NCBI RefSeq assembly: GCF_933775445.1
Contig: NC_065875.1
Location: forward strand, 8,817,001-8,881,000
Reading direction: 5' to 3'
Origin: Argentina anserina
Lineage: Eukaryota > Streptophyta > Magnoliopsida > Rosales > Rosaceae
DNA: 64,000 nt
Part shown: piece after piece, positions 10,697 through 23,600 of the stretch
Position numbering within the stretch: position 1 is the stretch's first letter
Layout: each line of letters starts with the position of its first letter
The notes under the pieces: generated by a model
Told to the model about the DNA's origin: nothing
What the model saw: the letters and a program-made list of their open reading frames with translations, nothing else
The model's database searches: none
Program-made: the position numbers and the translations under genes

Positions 10697-11135
10697 AGCA
10701 AGCATTATGGACCTTGTTCATGTCCTTAAACTTAAACCCGTCTTGGCGGACTCCAAGGGTTAGCATAATAAGATGGAGCTAAGGGATTGCAAGGCCCAAC
10801 GGGCTTTGTGGGTTTTCACCATCCACAATTGGCACTATGGAGCTACATGAGATCTTCAAAGAGTTTGCGTTTTCTTATCCTTCACTCTCATTTTTCTAAG
10901 CATGATTAGGTGTGTTTGTGTTTCCATGTTAATAAATTATGGCAATGAGAGTTTGGATAGTCATTTCATACTTGATCAATGGATAAAACACAAAAGATTT
11001 AGCTTTTATTGAAAGGATTATCCAAAGTTTAAGTGTGAGGTGACTACCTTCTCTCTCTTGCTTTATTAGTTAGTTGTTTTGAATGCTAGTTGTGGCCTTA
11101 CTAATGCATGCTCCCCAAAACATTGATAGGACCTT
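10697..11135 (+). other. Athila 3' non-coding region, first part
   Basis: No coding frame. It contains a first copy of the AAGTGTGAGG motif (11031-11040) that recurs four more times up to the 3' LTR. It ends at ACCTT, the probable target duplication of the nested solo LTR. Confidence 0.6.
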
Positions 11136-13321
11136 TGATAGGAGCACAAAGTGTGTCATTCTTAATATATTTATGCCCTATTCTTACTCTTTGTTACCTC
11201 TTATTTAGTATATTTTAGTTTCTTTTGTATGAATAAGTGTCTAGGTAGAGCTTATATCAATTATGAATGAATTGATGATGAAATCGTGCTAAGTGTTAAT
11301 AATCCTTGTTGAGATATGATTCCTTGTTCGAGTAGGATTCATCCTTTCGTATTTCTTTGTTTCTAACATACTTATTCTTATTAGGAAATACAAATCCATG
11401 TTGGAGAAGGAAAGCAATCCTAGTTCCACAAGGAAAGAGAAGAAGATACACTTAAAAGCCCAATCCATGCAAGAATGAAAATGCTGTCATGATTTGTAGT
11501 CCAACTTCGATGGGCTCCCCTGGATAGCTCCGATCGAGTTAGAAGACGTACCTTATATGGATAAAAAGGATTTTGAGTCTAGTTTCTGTAGGATTTGAAA
11601 TCAAATCAATATCTTATTCCTACAGGGAGATATGACCGAATCATTGATCGGAGGTCCAGTGAACTCGACGGAATTATCTCAGCCATTGATTTGCTTTTGA
11701 TCCAAGGGCTATGAGGGAAACTTGGGACCTTGTTTCTCCTGCATATAGAGCACAAATATGATCAGAATCTCCATAAATCCCTGCACCAAAGAATGTCAAA
11801 GAAGGCATGCAGCAAATTAAATGAGAAGAGGCAAGAAAGTCAAAGAAGGCATGCAGCAAATTTAATGAGGAGAGGTAAGAAAAATCAAACATCGCTGCAT
11901 CAATTAAGACTTTTGCTGCCTCCCTAATTCAAATGAAGAAATTTGTGCAAAAGAAATCAGCATTAAAGGAGGAAGAAGATATGCAATTAATGCAAAAGAT
12001 ATGCAATCTTTATAGAAATCAGAATTCTGGCACTGCAGATCATCCAACTTTGACGAGTTCTACTGGACAGCTCAGAATGACTGAGAAAGTGCATGATATA
12101 TGGATGAAAAGCCACGGAAGTCTAGTTGAAATTTCCAGTTGGAATCATCTCAATATCTATTTTCTAGAGAAAGTTATGGCCACAACAAGGGACAAAGGTT
12201 AAATCTGCCGAATCTAGGAAACCTCAACCAATTTGGTTTCAACTTTGTGGACTTTGTGGCCATCCTCCCTTGGGTTTCTTCCTCTATATATAGCACCTCA
12301 TTTCCACATAAAATCATCATCAACCTTGCTCACAAGACTTGCCAAAGCTCTGCCCAAACACTTTCATTCACCAAGCATCATAGAATCCGAATTCACCACC
12401 CTTCACCATATTTTCTGTCCAAAGCTTGGGAGCCTAGGATACCATTCTCTTGAAGATCTTGTGCTACCACTGTAAGGAACTTTGGAGGAGAATTATAAAG
12501 TGTAACTCTATAATCTTCATGTTTAGTTTTCGGGTTTTTATGTTCTTGTTCTTGGATGATTTATATTTAGGTTTTGTTAAAGTTATTTTTATTCTTGTCT
12601 ATGAGATATTTGTAATTTTCGAATGACATGATGAATTAAAGTTTTCGATTTTTATTCAATGATTTTAGGTTTTATGCCATGAGTTTCGATTTATGTTCTT
12701 AATTAATTTTCGGTGTGTTCTTATATTGCATGTGTGATTAAGACAAGTAGTTGATGTCGCATATGTTAATCATTCAAAGTTAAAAACAATTTTGATACAA
12801 GTAGTTGATTAATTGTTTGTCCCCTTTGTGTTCCTCCACCGATTATGATCTTAAGTTCGACATTGGATAAGTGCTTTAAACATGTTGATTTCTCTTTGTG
12901 ATACGTAATTGCATGATGAATTGGTATGTTAGATTTCATAGCAAGACAAGTAGTTGAGCTCGATAATATCTATGTATTAGGAACCAAGTAGGAACTTGAT
13001 GCATGATCAAATTTAAGATGAACTATGAACCTTACGGCATGAACTTAATTGAGATTAGATTTCGTTACCTTTGTTCTTATGTTATTTGTTTGGTAATTGC
13101 TTATGTGTTGGTTGGTTGATCAAATGTATATATTAGTTTAGATTTATTTTCTGTTGGAACCGAAATATATCTCAAGTCTTTTAAACTCTTATGAATTCGT
13201 TGTTAAATGTTTGTGATTCTTTACCCTGGTTGGATCCCCGGTTTGTGAACGATACCCTCTTGCTTTATACTACTAACATGCTTACAGGGTTAATATTGAT
13301 ATCGAGTAATCGAACCGATCA
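11136..13321 (+). mobile_element. Nested solo LTR of a second Ty3/Gypsy-like family
   Basis: This starts TGATAGGAGCACAAAG and ends CGAACCGATCA. It aligns from end to end with the LTR at 54816-57343: start TGATARGAGCAC, middle CTATTTTCTAG-GAGTTATG, TATA box CCTCTATATATAG, and end CCCCGG/A...GAACGAT. Flanks are ACCTT (11131-11135) and ATCTT (13322-13326), a 5-bp duplication with one transition. The TATA box is at about 12282-12291. A 45-bp unit with GTCAAAGAAGGCATGCAGC is duplicated at 11793-11881. No interior remains, so it is a solo LTR inserted into the Athila 3' region. Confidence 0.8.
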
Positions 13322-14984
13322 ATCTTAATAGCTTCATACCACATTAAGGACTATATGATGTTTTAAGTGTGAGGTGCTTGCTAGGCAATTGTGTTGGTTA
13401 GTTTGTATTGACTAGCATGTGGTAAATAATATACATAGTTTATACCTTATATTTGTTTCACTATTGTTCACGGCACATTGAGGACAATGTGTAAATTAAG
13501 TGTGAGGTGTAAGACTAAGTAATTTCATTCCTTATAATTTTTTTTATGTTTACTTTATAAAAAATCCATAAAAACTGAGATATTTTGAAAAATACAAAAA
13601 CAAGTTTGTTTGTGGTTTACTTGCTTGGTGCCAATAACAAAACAATCATCATATTTGGATAGAATGATTTTGAGCATGTTTAGCGGTTAAAAATAAATGC
13701 TTTGTTAATAGGAGGATTTGGTATTTTGTGCTCACATATGTTTAGAGTCATATTGCCTAGGTCATTTTAAATCCATTCATGTGTGAAAGATGATGACTAT
13801 ATTTGTTGAAACGATCTATGCCTATGTGAGATTTTGAGCCGATGAGAGTGCATAAATGTTTCTAATGCACTAGTTGTTTCATTGTGTGATCAATTCATTG
13901 TGCTTTCAATCTAGAACTTGCTTTAAATCTTTCGAGACTTTTATCAAGGCATGAGTTGTTATTGGGGAAGACCAAGACATTAGGTATCCACCAAGGCCAA
14001 ATAGCTTTTATCCTTTAATAAATATCCATTAGTAAGCCAATTTGAGCCTATGTAGTTTTGTGTTAGCCGTTTCATTTCTTTACCACCATAAATGTCTACC
14101 ATTCTTAAACTTAAACATTTTTTTTTCTATCCTCTCTAAGCCAAGTGGTAAGCAATGTGAGTCCTATTGTTAGTTTGGTGCTTGTAAATGAGTTTGAGAT
14201 ATTTCAAAAGAATAAGTGTGAGGTGGGGTAGATTAGTCTTGTGTGTAGCCAAGAAAAAGAAAAATGGTGACTCTAGACATGTTCACAATATTAAAAGAAT
14301 CAATCAAAATCAAATATGGACTAGGGTAAAAAAAAATTGTTGCAAAAAAAAAATCCAAAAAAGTGAGGAGAATAATTTAGTAGTCTAGTTGTACTTGAGT
14401 TTGTGGAATCAAGAAGTTACAAAGCACATAGAGTTATGAAAGTGTATTATGGGATCTCAACAAGAGAATTGTTTACTATGAGGCTTAGAATTTGTGATAT
14501 ATTTCATCTTATTTCTTAAGCTCCCACCTTAAGCCCTATACAACCAAAATAAAAGACCTTGTGATCCGAGAGAACTCATGTAATGATCATGTGAAGAAAA
14601 TATTGAAGAGCAAGTCTATGGAAAGCGTGTCCATTGAACTGCTTTTGAGTGTAAACACTAACCAAAAACACTTGAGTGAAAATGAGTGTATCCATGTGAG
14701 TTTGATGGTTAGACAAATGTAGTCCAAGTTAATCGTATATGGATGACTTTAAGATGACACACATGGCATACACATATATATACTTTCTTGAGCATTACCT
14801 TCCAAATCTATTTATTAGCCTTGTATTTTGAAAATTTAGTTTCTAATCATGCTCAATTGATATCATGGTTCTTTAAAGGAAATTGGTTGAATTCAAGATT
14901 GAAGCAAGTGACCCATTTAGTTTGGTTGTGTTACTTTAGTTTTTATTTGCTTGAGGACAAACAAAGTCTAAGTGTGAGGTAGTT
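13322..14984 (+). other. Athila 3' non-coding region, last part, with purine tract
   Basis: AT-rich and without a credible frame. Four AAGTGTGAGG motifs occur at 13365, 13498, 14214 and 14970, two of them preceded by a CACATT(A/G)AGGAC module. The last, TAAGTGTGAGGTAGTT, ends directly at the 3' LTR and should be the working polypurine tract. Confidence 0.6.
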
Positions 14985-16934
14985 TGTTAGGTTAATATTA
15001 ACCTAGTAATGTTTGTCTTATTCTTATTATTTTTCTTTATATTTTTGTATATTTATTTATTTCTTATTACGTTTCCTACTCATGCTAGGAAAATGTGCAA
15101 ATGATCGGAAACATGTCAAAAATAGTGGATTTAGCGCACATTATGGATTCGGGTGAAAGTTTCAAGCCAAAAAGAGCAAATGTGGAGATTTCACAAGAAA
15201 ACAAAAGTCAACACCGGAAAATGCCGGTTAAACTCCGGCGATGTGAAGGTGGTTGCCGGAAATGGTGGTGGTTAAAGTCAATAAGTCAATAATGCATATT
15301 GGTGAATTATGAATTGTAAATTTTAATTTACAATTTAAATTCAAAATATCAAAAGACAAATGAATGAGACAATTTCAATAACAACATCCACAATTTGTGC
15401 TCCATGAATTGGGGATTTAAATTTAAAATAGAAGAAGACAAATGAAGGGGGTTTCAAGAACAGGATCCACAATTTGTGCTTCCACATTTGTCCACCATAT
15501 CTAGCCATTCATCCCCTTACATCTCCACCATTCATTTGTGACCTTAAGGCCTTTAAATACCTTCATTCTTTCCAAATTCGTGCATTCTCCTTCACCACAC
15601 TAAAACTCCATCAAAACTTCATATTTTCCATAGTTTTAACATAGTTTTCTTAGGCATAAGTCATAGATATCAAGTTGTGCAAAGAAAAGTGTAAAGTGTC
15701 TTGAGTTTTCACCAAAAACTAAAGATCTTTTACACCCTTGATCAATCACAAACTTGTTTCATAGATTTGGGTCACTTCACTCTCTTCATCCTCTACTCAT
15801 ACTCTTTCTCAACCCTTGTTCTTTGTTCCTAGATTGTGTGGATAAAGTATGGTGTTCATGGAGTTCTTCTTTTGTTAGAACCCATTAATACCATACTTAG
15901 AAGCATTTTCTTTCTTATTACATCTTTGTGGGTAGTAAACCTTTAGATGTACGGTTTGGTATCATTTGTATCAAACCCTTGGTAATCTCTTCTCTTTTTA
16001 CTCTACTTCTCTTTTGATGTATTTCATTTTCAAGGGTTTGTTGTATTTAATGGGTTGTGAGTAGTTGAATTTGAGGCTAGGCTAGCCTTAGCCAAACTTA
16101 TGTGCTAATGAATTCAGTTTACTTTTAATTGATGTTGATGCATGTTGAATCTATGGGCTTCTACACTTAAAATGCTTACTAAATGTATTGCTAGTTTTGT
16201 CACTTAGAAACATGTTTAGGTAATTAATGAATCAGAACTTGAACTTGACAACTTCTTGAATCCGTGAGTATGGGTAGCCTTTAGGTGGTGGCTTAGTGTT
16301 TGTTACGGGAAATATTAAGTTGCTTGAATTTCTTACCTTGAACTTAATGCTTGTGCCAGGAGTGTAATTACTCTAAGGGGGTGTTATGTTTGTGGTACAT
16401 AGCCCACTTGTATTATAAGGTAATATAATTGAGACTAAGGTTTTGTGATTTGATTTGGCTCCAAAAGACTTTGTTAAATTGCATAATTAGTTGGTTTCTT
16501 GGTAGCTTCACCAAAGCACCTGAGGGAAGTTTGTCAAATATGTTATGCATTAATCTTGAGTTACATTTGTGCATGAGTAAGGCTAGGTGCAATGCCTAAG
16601 TCTACTCCTCTTTTGATTCTATCTTTACATTTACCTTTCCTTGTTGTTTTTGTGCAATAATTAGTTTGCTTAGCTTAATTCTAAAATCAACCAAGTCGAT
16701 TCACTACCACTTGTTAATACCATATTCATGATTCTATTGTTGTGAACTTGTAAAAAGTTAGAATGCATGTTTTTCTAGTTTTTCTTGCGGAAATCTAGTT
16801 AGAGTTGAGTTTCCCTCAATCTTTTGGGTACGATACTCTACACTTTCCCTTACTAAAACTTGACATCCTATACTTTGGAGTAGGTAGTTTCACACATAAA
16901 TACACATAATCATACTTAAGTGATTCAACCAACA
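14985..16934 (+). mobile_element. Right (3') LTR of the Athila-like element
   Basis: A 1950-bp LTR, TG to CA, matching 217-2158 throughout. It is followed by ACTGT (16935-16939) and then at once by the GGP upstream region, so the element sits about 0.9 kb upstream of the GGP start codon. Confidence 0.9.
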
Positions 16935-17712
16935 ACTGTCTCCAATTTTTAATATAAGTCGTTTTAGGAGTTTGCACACAGATTAAGAAACAATTCTAAT
17001 GACAATTTAACCCATATTTAAGACTTCATTACTATTAATTACTACTCATCACTTTATAATTTTTCCCATGTCATTATTGTGACTCGGGGATAAATTAGAA
17101 AATACTATGGATTTTAAGTTAAAACGACTTATATTAAAAATCGAAAAATAAAATCTAAAACGACCTATATTAAAAATCGGAGGGGGTATTTAATTAACGT
17201 GTCCAAAACGTATCTGTGTCTAACAAAAATTTCATTTGGCGTGTCCGCGTATTATATTATGTCTAATATGGACACTCGTGTCCGTGTCCATGTTTCATAG
17301 GTTGGACGAATGGTTTAATATTCTTAAGTTTTAATGTGCATGTCATCCAACCAATCATTTAGAAGTCCTCACTAAGGTTTTCAATGAAAGTTTTATAGGA
17401 ATAACAAATCCAAAATTTGGGCCACTGGTCAACAACCCTAAAATTAATTATACCTCTATGCGATTATGGTGTTCTCTAGTTTTTTTTTTTCATTTTCACT
17501 AGTTTCATGAAAATACAGGAATACGAAGGTCAAAAATTCTTAAAACCTGCAGAATGAAAAACGTGTTTACTTTCCGGCATATGAGTATGACATTCCTTTC
17601 TCTTTCCCATTTTCAAAACAGATGGCTTATTAGCATGATCATCCCATCTAACTTGCTAGTCAATCGATCGCTCCCCCTATATAAAGGACCCCCCAATTTC
17701 CTTACGTTTCAC

Positions 17713-17751
<39 letters not shown>

Positions 17752-17824
17752 CCCACATTTTTCGTCCATTCAGCTACTTGAACTAATTCGAAGGGCACGT
17801 TCTTAGCCAGCTTCTATATCAAGC
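16935..17824 (+). promoter_or_regulatory. GGP promoter and 5' UTR
   Basis: A TATATAAA box lies at 17678-17685 and a (CT)n tract of 33 bp at 17717-17749. A 5' UTR of roughly 100 bp leads to ATG 17825. CT-rich tracts just downstream of the TATA box are common in plant promoters. The whole stretch up to the CT tract is duplicated at 2159-2979. A short frame starting at 17554 is upstream of the TATA box and is not taken as coding. Confidence 0.7.
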
Positions 17825-19790
17825 ATGAATGTTGAAAGAGAAAGAAGATACGCACTTCTACTTGCAGCAAAAGATTCCGAGTACGTAAAGAAAATGTATG
17901 GTGGGTACTTCAATGTGTTTGTTGCAGCTTTTGGGGAAGAAGGAGAGAAGTGGGACTTGTTCATGGTTGTCGACGGTGAGTTCCCGGAAATGACTGAGCT
18001 TCAACGGTATGATGGGTTTGTGGTCAGTGGAAGCCCTTATGATGCTTATGGCAATGACCACTGGATTACCGAACTCTGCTCTCTCTTGCAAAAACTGGAT
18101 TGCATGGAGAAGAAAATTCTTGGAATTTGCTTCGGTCATCAGGTAAACGTTCAGAACAAAAATGATCTGATTCGTCTCCTACTTAACCACATATATGTTG
18201 CTACTGTGATCTTGCCAAACCAAATGAATATTCTTCTCAGGCAAATGAGACAATCCAACATGTTGTATTGCGAAACTAGACTATTGCATTTACTCATAGT
18301 TATTCCAAATATAAAAAAGTCAAAAACGTCGATTTACACCCAAATTTAGTCATAATTATCAATTTGCACCCCGAATTTGCATTTGAGTCAATTTACTTCC
18401 TAAATTTGATAAAAATTACCGATTTGCACCCTATCCGTTAAATTTAATGTTTTACATCCAATTTTAAGTTTCATGTCATGTATTTGAGGAGCAAAGTATT
18501 GTCATTATATATTTATTCATATTTAATAATGAAATAAATTAATAAAATTACTTAAGAAGAACACTTGCTACTATGTTTTTTAAATTTTTTTTGAAATATG
18601 TTATTGATTTATATATTTATTATTTTACGTGATATGATATGTTAAAAAATATTAGACTAATATATATAAATACATTGAAAATTAAAAATAAATGTGTATA
18701 TATAAAAATATATATTTACACAATACACTATATTTGAAATGAGTGTGTATGTTGAATATATAATTCGAAGTATGGTTAAGTATGTAAAAAAAAGATGTAC
18801 ATAAATAATTTAATTAAAAAAATAATTCTCCTTTTAAGGAATATTTTTATTTGTTTTTAAGAAAAATATAAATAGAAAATGACAACATTACCCCTCATGT
18901 GCATTACATGTGACCTAAAATTGGATATAAACGGTTCAATTTAACAGATGAGGTGCAAATCGGCAATTTTTACCAAGTTGAGGAGGTAAATTGACTCAAA
19001 TATAAGTTTGGAGTGCAAATTGACAATTTCAGCCAAATTTAAATTGTATTTTGACAATTTTGTCTATAAAAAAAGATCAATGAATAATTTTTCAAGTATC
19101 TGGCAAAAGAATATATTGCATCCAGACGTACATATTTATATACTGCTCGAGTAACCCAAAGTTGAGTGTTTACTAATAATTATTTGTAACCCATGATTTC
19201 ACAAATTTCATTAGGTATTGTGCAAGGCATTGGGTGGAAAAGTTGGAAAAGCTTGTACAGGGTGGGATATTGGACTGAGAAAGGTGAAAATAGTGAAGGA
19301 CCTGAGCGCATTTAACTTCCTTGATGGCGGGGATGAAATCCCAGCTTCCCTTTCCATCATAGAGTGCCACCAGGATGAGGTTTGGGAAGTTCCTATGGGT
19401 GCTCAAGTTCTTGGCTTCTCGGATAAAACTGCGGTGGAGATGTTCACCATTGGAGGTCATGTTCTGGGAATTCAAGGCCATCCAGAGTATACTAATGACA
19501 TCCTTTCTAATCTCATTGATCGCCTTCTCAATAACAACTCCATTGAGGTAAATCTATACACGCAGTGTATTACCAGTACTATACTATAGTTTTATACGTA
19601 TGTTTTTTTCCCTTGAACCTATACATCTAATATTGACTTAGAAGTTAGAACTAGTATTATTTATGTAATTAACATTTGGGTTTTGGTATTACAGAGAGAT
19701 ATTGCCGTAGATGCAAGATTTGGACTGCAAAAGGCCGAGCCGAATAGGTTGTGTTGGGAGAAAATTTGCAGGAATTTTCTTAAAGGATAA
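17825..19790 (+). CDS. GGP: Gamma-glutamyl peptidase, class-I glutamine amidotransferase-like
   Basis: Three exons, 17825-18142, 19215-19547 and 19695-19790, all joined in phase 0 with GT-AG borders, give 248 residues, the usual GGP length. The GATase-1 fold is seen in [22 protein letters not shown], the nucleophile motif GICFGHQ (Cys102), CHQDEV (His158) and QGHPEY (His195, Glu197), so the Cys-His-Glu triad is intact. Arabidopsis GGPs are cytosolic and remove gamma-glutamate from glutathione or its conjugates, serving glutathione turnover and sulfur metabolism. Which substrate applies here is inference. There is no signal peptide. ATG 17825 fits family N-termini (short MN-E-(K/R)RYAL). The gene converges on ASHR3. 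Intron 1 holds a foldback element. A truncated promoter plus exon-1 copy lies 15 kb upstream. Confidence 0.93.
18319..19064. mobile_element. Long-TIR foldback element (MULE-type MITE) in GGP intron 1
   Basis: This 746-bp insert has imperfect inverted ends of about 180 bp. The left arm reads CAATTTGCACCCC ... GAGTCAATTTAC ... GATTTGCACC, and the right arm is its reverse complement with scattered changes. It is bounded by a perfect 9-bp direct repeat, TATAAAAAA (18310-18318 and 19065-19073), as expected of Mutator-like elements. The interior is AT-rich and non-coding. It fills most of the 1.07-kb intron but leaves the splice borders untouched. Confidence 0.85.
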
Positions 19791-20674
19791 TAGATTCATC
19801 ATCAAGTTAATTATTGTTTAACTTCTTTACTCGTCTTATTTTAATTCACAAGCTATGCTAGTACCAGAGAATAAAACAATATAGTGAAGTGAATAATGAC
19901 TGAAAGTTGTAATACAGTACTGAACAACATGAATAGAATAGCATGATACAATACTACAATCTTCTAAAAATGTCAAACTACGGTTTCCTATCTTTAGGTA
20001 ACCTTGCTTTGTATGCTCTAATTCTTGACAGCTAATAAAGAAATGAATCACTTATGCCCATATTGGAAGTAATCAAAAGAATGCACTTCAACTAAATGAA
20101 GTACTTAAGTCTCATCTGGAATGCAAGCGTATGATAATGGCCTTGATAAAGGAAACAGTGATTTCTCATTGATATAACAGCTAGGTTAACACAGAAAACC
20201 ATAAGCAGTCTTCACAATCCCAAAATAAAATACATCTAACATGGGTTTGACAACCACATTGGTACAATCCAAATTTCACCTTCACCCATTTGTTATGGCT
20301 CCAGTCTTCACAGGATAGTAAAAAAATGAGTGCTATCTAACAAAAATACGTACATTTTCTTACTTTGGTAAATGTGACTGCCTATCTGAACATGAGCAAA
20401 CCAATCACAATATCTTTCAGTGTTATATGGCAAATCATCTACACTTGCTTTCAGTATTATATGGCCAACAGAAGGAAGTTCTGCGGAGGCTTATACAAGT
20501 AGATGTTCCTCTTTGATGAGTGGAAACTCGAGTGTGTCCAAACAAAAATTCCTGATGTGATTATGTAGTTTTTGCCTCTCTTGTCTTCTGAGTTCCATTT
20601 TCTTTTAATATGTGCCCACATTTCTTGATATGGGCAATCTAGAACACTGCACGTACAAAAATTGTTGACAGAGA
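19791..20674. other. Intergenic, convergent 3' ends of GGP and ASHR3
   Basis: Both 3' UTRs should end here. No repeat or extra gene was recognised. AATAAA-like signals occur on both strands (for example AATAAAACA near 19871 on +), but none can be assigned with confidence. Confidence 0.5.
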
Positions 20675-23600
20675 TTACCTAAGGATAGCTATGCAAGCAG
20701 TTGGTGTTCTCTTGCGTTTTTTCCCCCAGAAAAAATCCACCTTACAAATCTTTTTCTTGGAGCCAAGGTAACCTTGACAATTTGATGCGCCGCAACAGCA
20801 CTTCACCTCGGGTCCAAATTGCACAAATCTACAAACAAAATATTCACAATATAAGGCACCAGTCAACTATGGCTAATTTAGCTTAATCTACATATGTTAT
20901 AGGACTTCATCAAACAAAATTAAGCTGAAAAAGAAAGTACAAATTGCCGCTCATTGTACTCATACTTGAACAAAAACACAGAACAGTAAAGAGGAACAGA
21001 TTAGATCGCCTAGAATAAAGAGGAACCTAGGGGATTGAGATGTGATTCAGCTGGAAACCGATGCAGCTTTATGAAAGAGAAAAGCAATTACAGAAAGAAG
21101 AAGCAACAATAAATCAGACACGCAACACAATTGTCAATGAGGACTTAACCATTGGCAATCTAGTTAATGTGGAAATGCAAATGTCAGTAGCTACATGAGT
21201 AGCGTTATGGACTATTGCAAAGGACTTCTGATATTGAAATGATGCCATAGGAACTAGAATAAACAGTGCAGTAGCAATAAATGCGAGAATATTTACTTCC
21301 ATAATCTCATTGTTTCGTTTTTCTTTCTGGTAACAGACTAATAACACAGTATGGATAAAAAGACAAATTTAATACACTCTACTTCAATGACACTAGGTCA
21401 AAAGATACCTATAATCATATGTTAAAGGCTCTCCAAGTTCTATTGATCTTGCAGCAAACACACCAACACGTGTTTCCCCCTCAACTTCCCTGCAAAAAAA
21501 GTAACTTCAATTGTAAATTAGGATTTGGGACTGCATTCTGGGTTGACAATTTACTGTAATGAGCATATAAAGTATTCAGTTGTACTACCTGTGGATTGTA
21601 TCACTGTACTTTTTTTTTTGGTAAAGTGGGGGCTAAAAGCTCAGGAAAAAAAAAGGAACAAACTAGAAACTAGGTATGCTCCTAAAACTAGGAGTTTCAC
21701 ACAAGTCATCCAACAACAAGATAAATTGCGGAGCTGCTTCATGAAGTGCATACCAATCTTGGACAACACATCAGCAACTTTGTTTACTTCTCTATCAATA
21801 TGTATCACTGTATTTATTTAATTACAATTACAAATACAATCATGCATGCGTTGTTTTTTTTGAAGGCCAAAGTAGAACTGCTCAGTTGGACAATATGCTG
21901 GAGTACCCCAAATGAAGACTACTTTCTTGCACCCACCCACTCTTTGAGCATCTAATTACTGTAATAGAAAAGAACTTACATTACTGGAGCCTAAAACATA
22001 TTACTAGTTGGCTAGAATCCAGAGAAAATCATTTTTGACTATACAGGAATAGCAACGTGCTAGTTAAAATTTGATACCCCAAAAGTATATAAATCTTGTC
22101 AATGCATACAGAACCAAACTTAGTTGGGAAGTAAACTACTAAGCTATGCACCATGCTTATATGATTCCTGTTATATTTAAATCATTGGTCTGACTGCAAA
22201 TGTTGGCTTAACAATTTATCACATACATATTGACTGAAAATTCAACATTCGAATGATAACCAGGAATACCGTTCCCCAACATTGAAGACATCAAAAACAC
22301 TTCTATAACTATAACATCAGCACCAATTTTTTTCAAAGAGAAAATCATCCTATTGGAATCAGAAAGTACAATCTCAAATTGCAAAGCAAGATATTAGTAA
22401 TGTTAAACCAACTAACCACTTCTCAAGGACACAGTTCGGATCACAGCTGTGATTTAAAAATCGTGATGGATTTCCTTTAAAAGTAGCGTCAATTGTGAAG
22501 TCTTTTCGAATTTCACACATATAGAAATTATTCACTTCTTTGTATTTCATGTCCCAGAGCCTTTGTTCGCACAAAGCATCATTTATAACTGAAATACGGA
22601 GGAAAAAGTAAACATCATCAACAGATTGTAGAAATTGTAATGAAAACGAAAAGCAAAAAAATATTAATTCTGTTTTAATAAAAACTAGATGAAACTACCT
22701 TCCCCAACATATTCAATTATGAAATCGCCTTTCTTAATAAATTCAGCCGCCACTGCTCCCCAGCCACAGTGTGCAGTCTGAGATGGAGCATAAAGGACTT
22801 ATAATAATAAACTTGAATTCCTTGGTGACCAAGAGACCAGGAAAACATTTTTGTAATAAACTTTAAAGTTGACAAGAGCGTGATGTTGATTGATACTACA
22901 TTGCTCACCTTGACAATTCGGATCTTCTTCTCCTTCAGAAATGGACGGTTAGTGCAATTTTCAGAACAATGGCAAGCCTTTGAACAGCTTATACATTGAA
23001 CCCTGTTAGCTCACTCATGTCAGAATGAGGCTTCATTATCCGTGTACTTTCAATTTAAATAATCAATTTCACACTGAGCACTAACTGTAAAAGAGTGAAT
23101 GATATATATGGTAGTACTACAGAAAAAAAGAAGTGTTCAAGAGTTGATGCATAAGTGTTCACGAACCAACATAAATAAACTTCAAAAACTAAAACTCATC
23201 AAAACCAAAACTTCATTGATAGAAAATAATTGAAAATTACCTACAAACACAATCCAGAGAGCAAACAGTACTACATCTGCATCCAACATCGTCATCAACA
23301 TCATCGCGCTTCTTCTTGACTAGGTAGAGATCTGAGTTCAGTCAAGGTAGGTGCCATGCTCAACAGAAACTATGTTAATAGAAATTGATTTTGAGATATA
23401 AAATAAAACATAACAAGACAAAATCAGGAGTAAATGATCTGACTCCCCATTTTTACTTAAATCATTCCATACATCTGCTAAAGTAGTAAATGATCAAATG
23501 GAACAGATAAGGATACTACGCCTGATGTGTATATATGGAGGAGGCTCTATATTGTCCTCCGTGTGTTTCCACGTTAGGTCAATCTTGAACTCCTCTCGAG

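Larger units (their letters stand above)
3118..16934 (+). mobile_element. Athila-like Ty3/Gypsy LTR retrotransposon, 5'-truncated, decayed and nested
   Basis: The order is a partial 5' LTR, a PBS, gag, protease, reverse transcriptase, RNase H, integrase, a long 3' non-coding region, a purine-rich tract and a 3' LTR. The PBS type (see 3813-3827), the DLGAS protease motif, the FMDD box in RT and an LTR of almost 2 kb all point to the Athila lineage. The coding region is broken by several stops and frameshifts. No env-like frame is visible in the 4.3 kb after integrase, half of which is a nested solo LTR of another family. Confidence 0.9.

Noticed and set aside
17554..17781. Open frame upstream of GGP
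   Set aside because: It covers promoter, TATA box and CT tract. The real start at 17825 fits the protein family.
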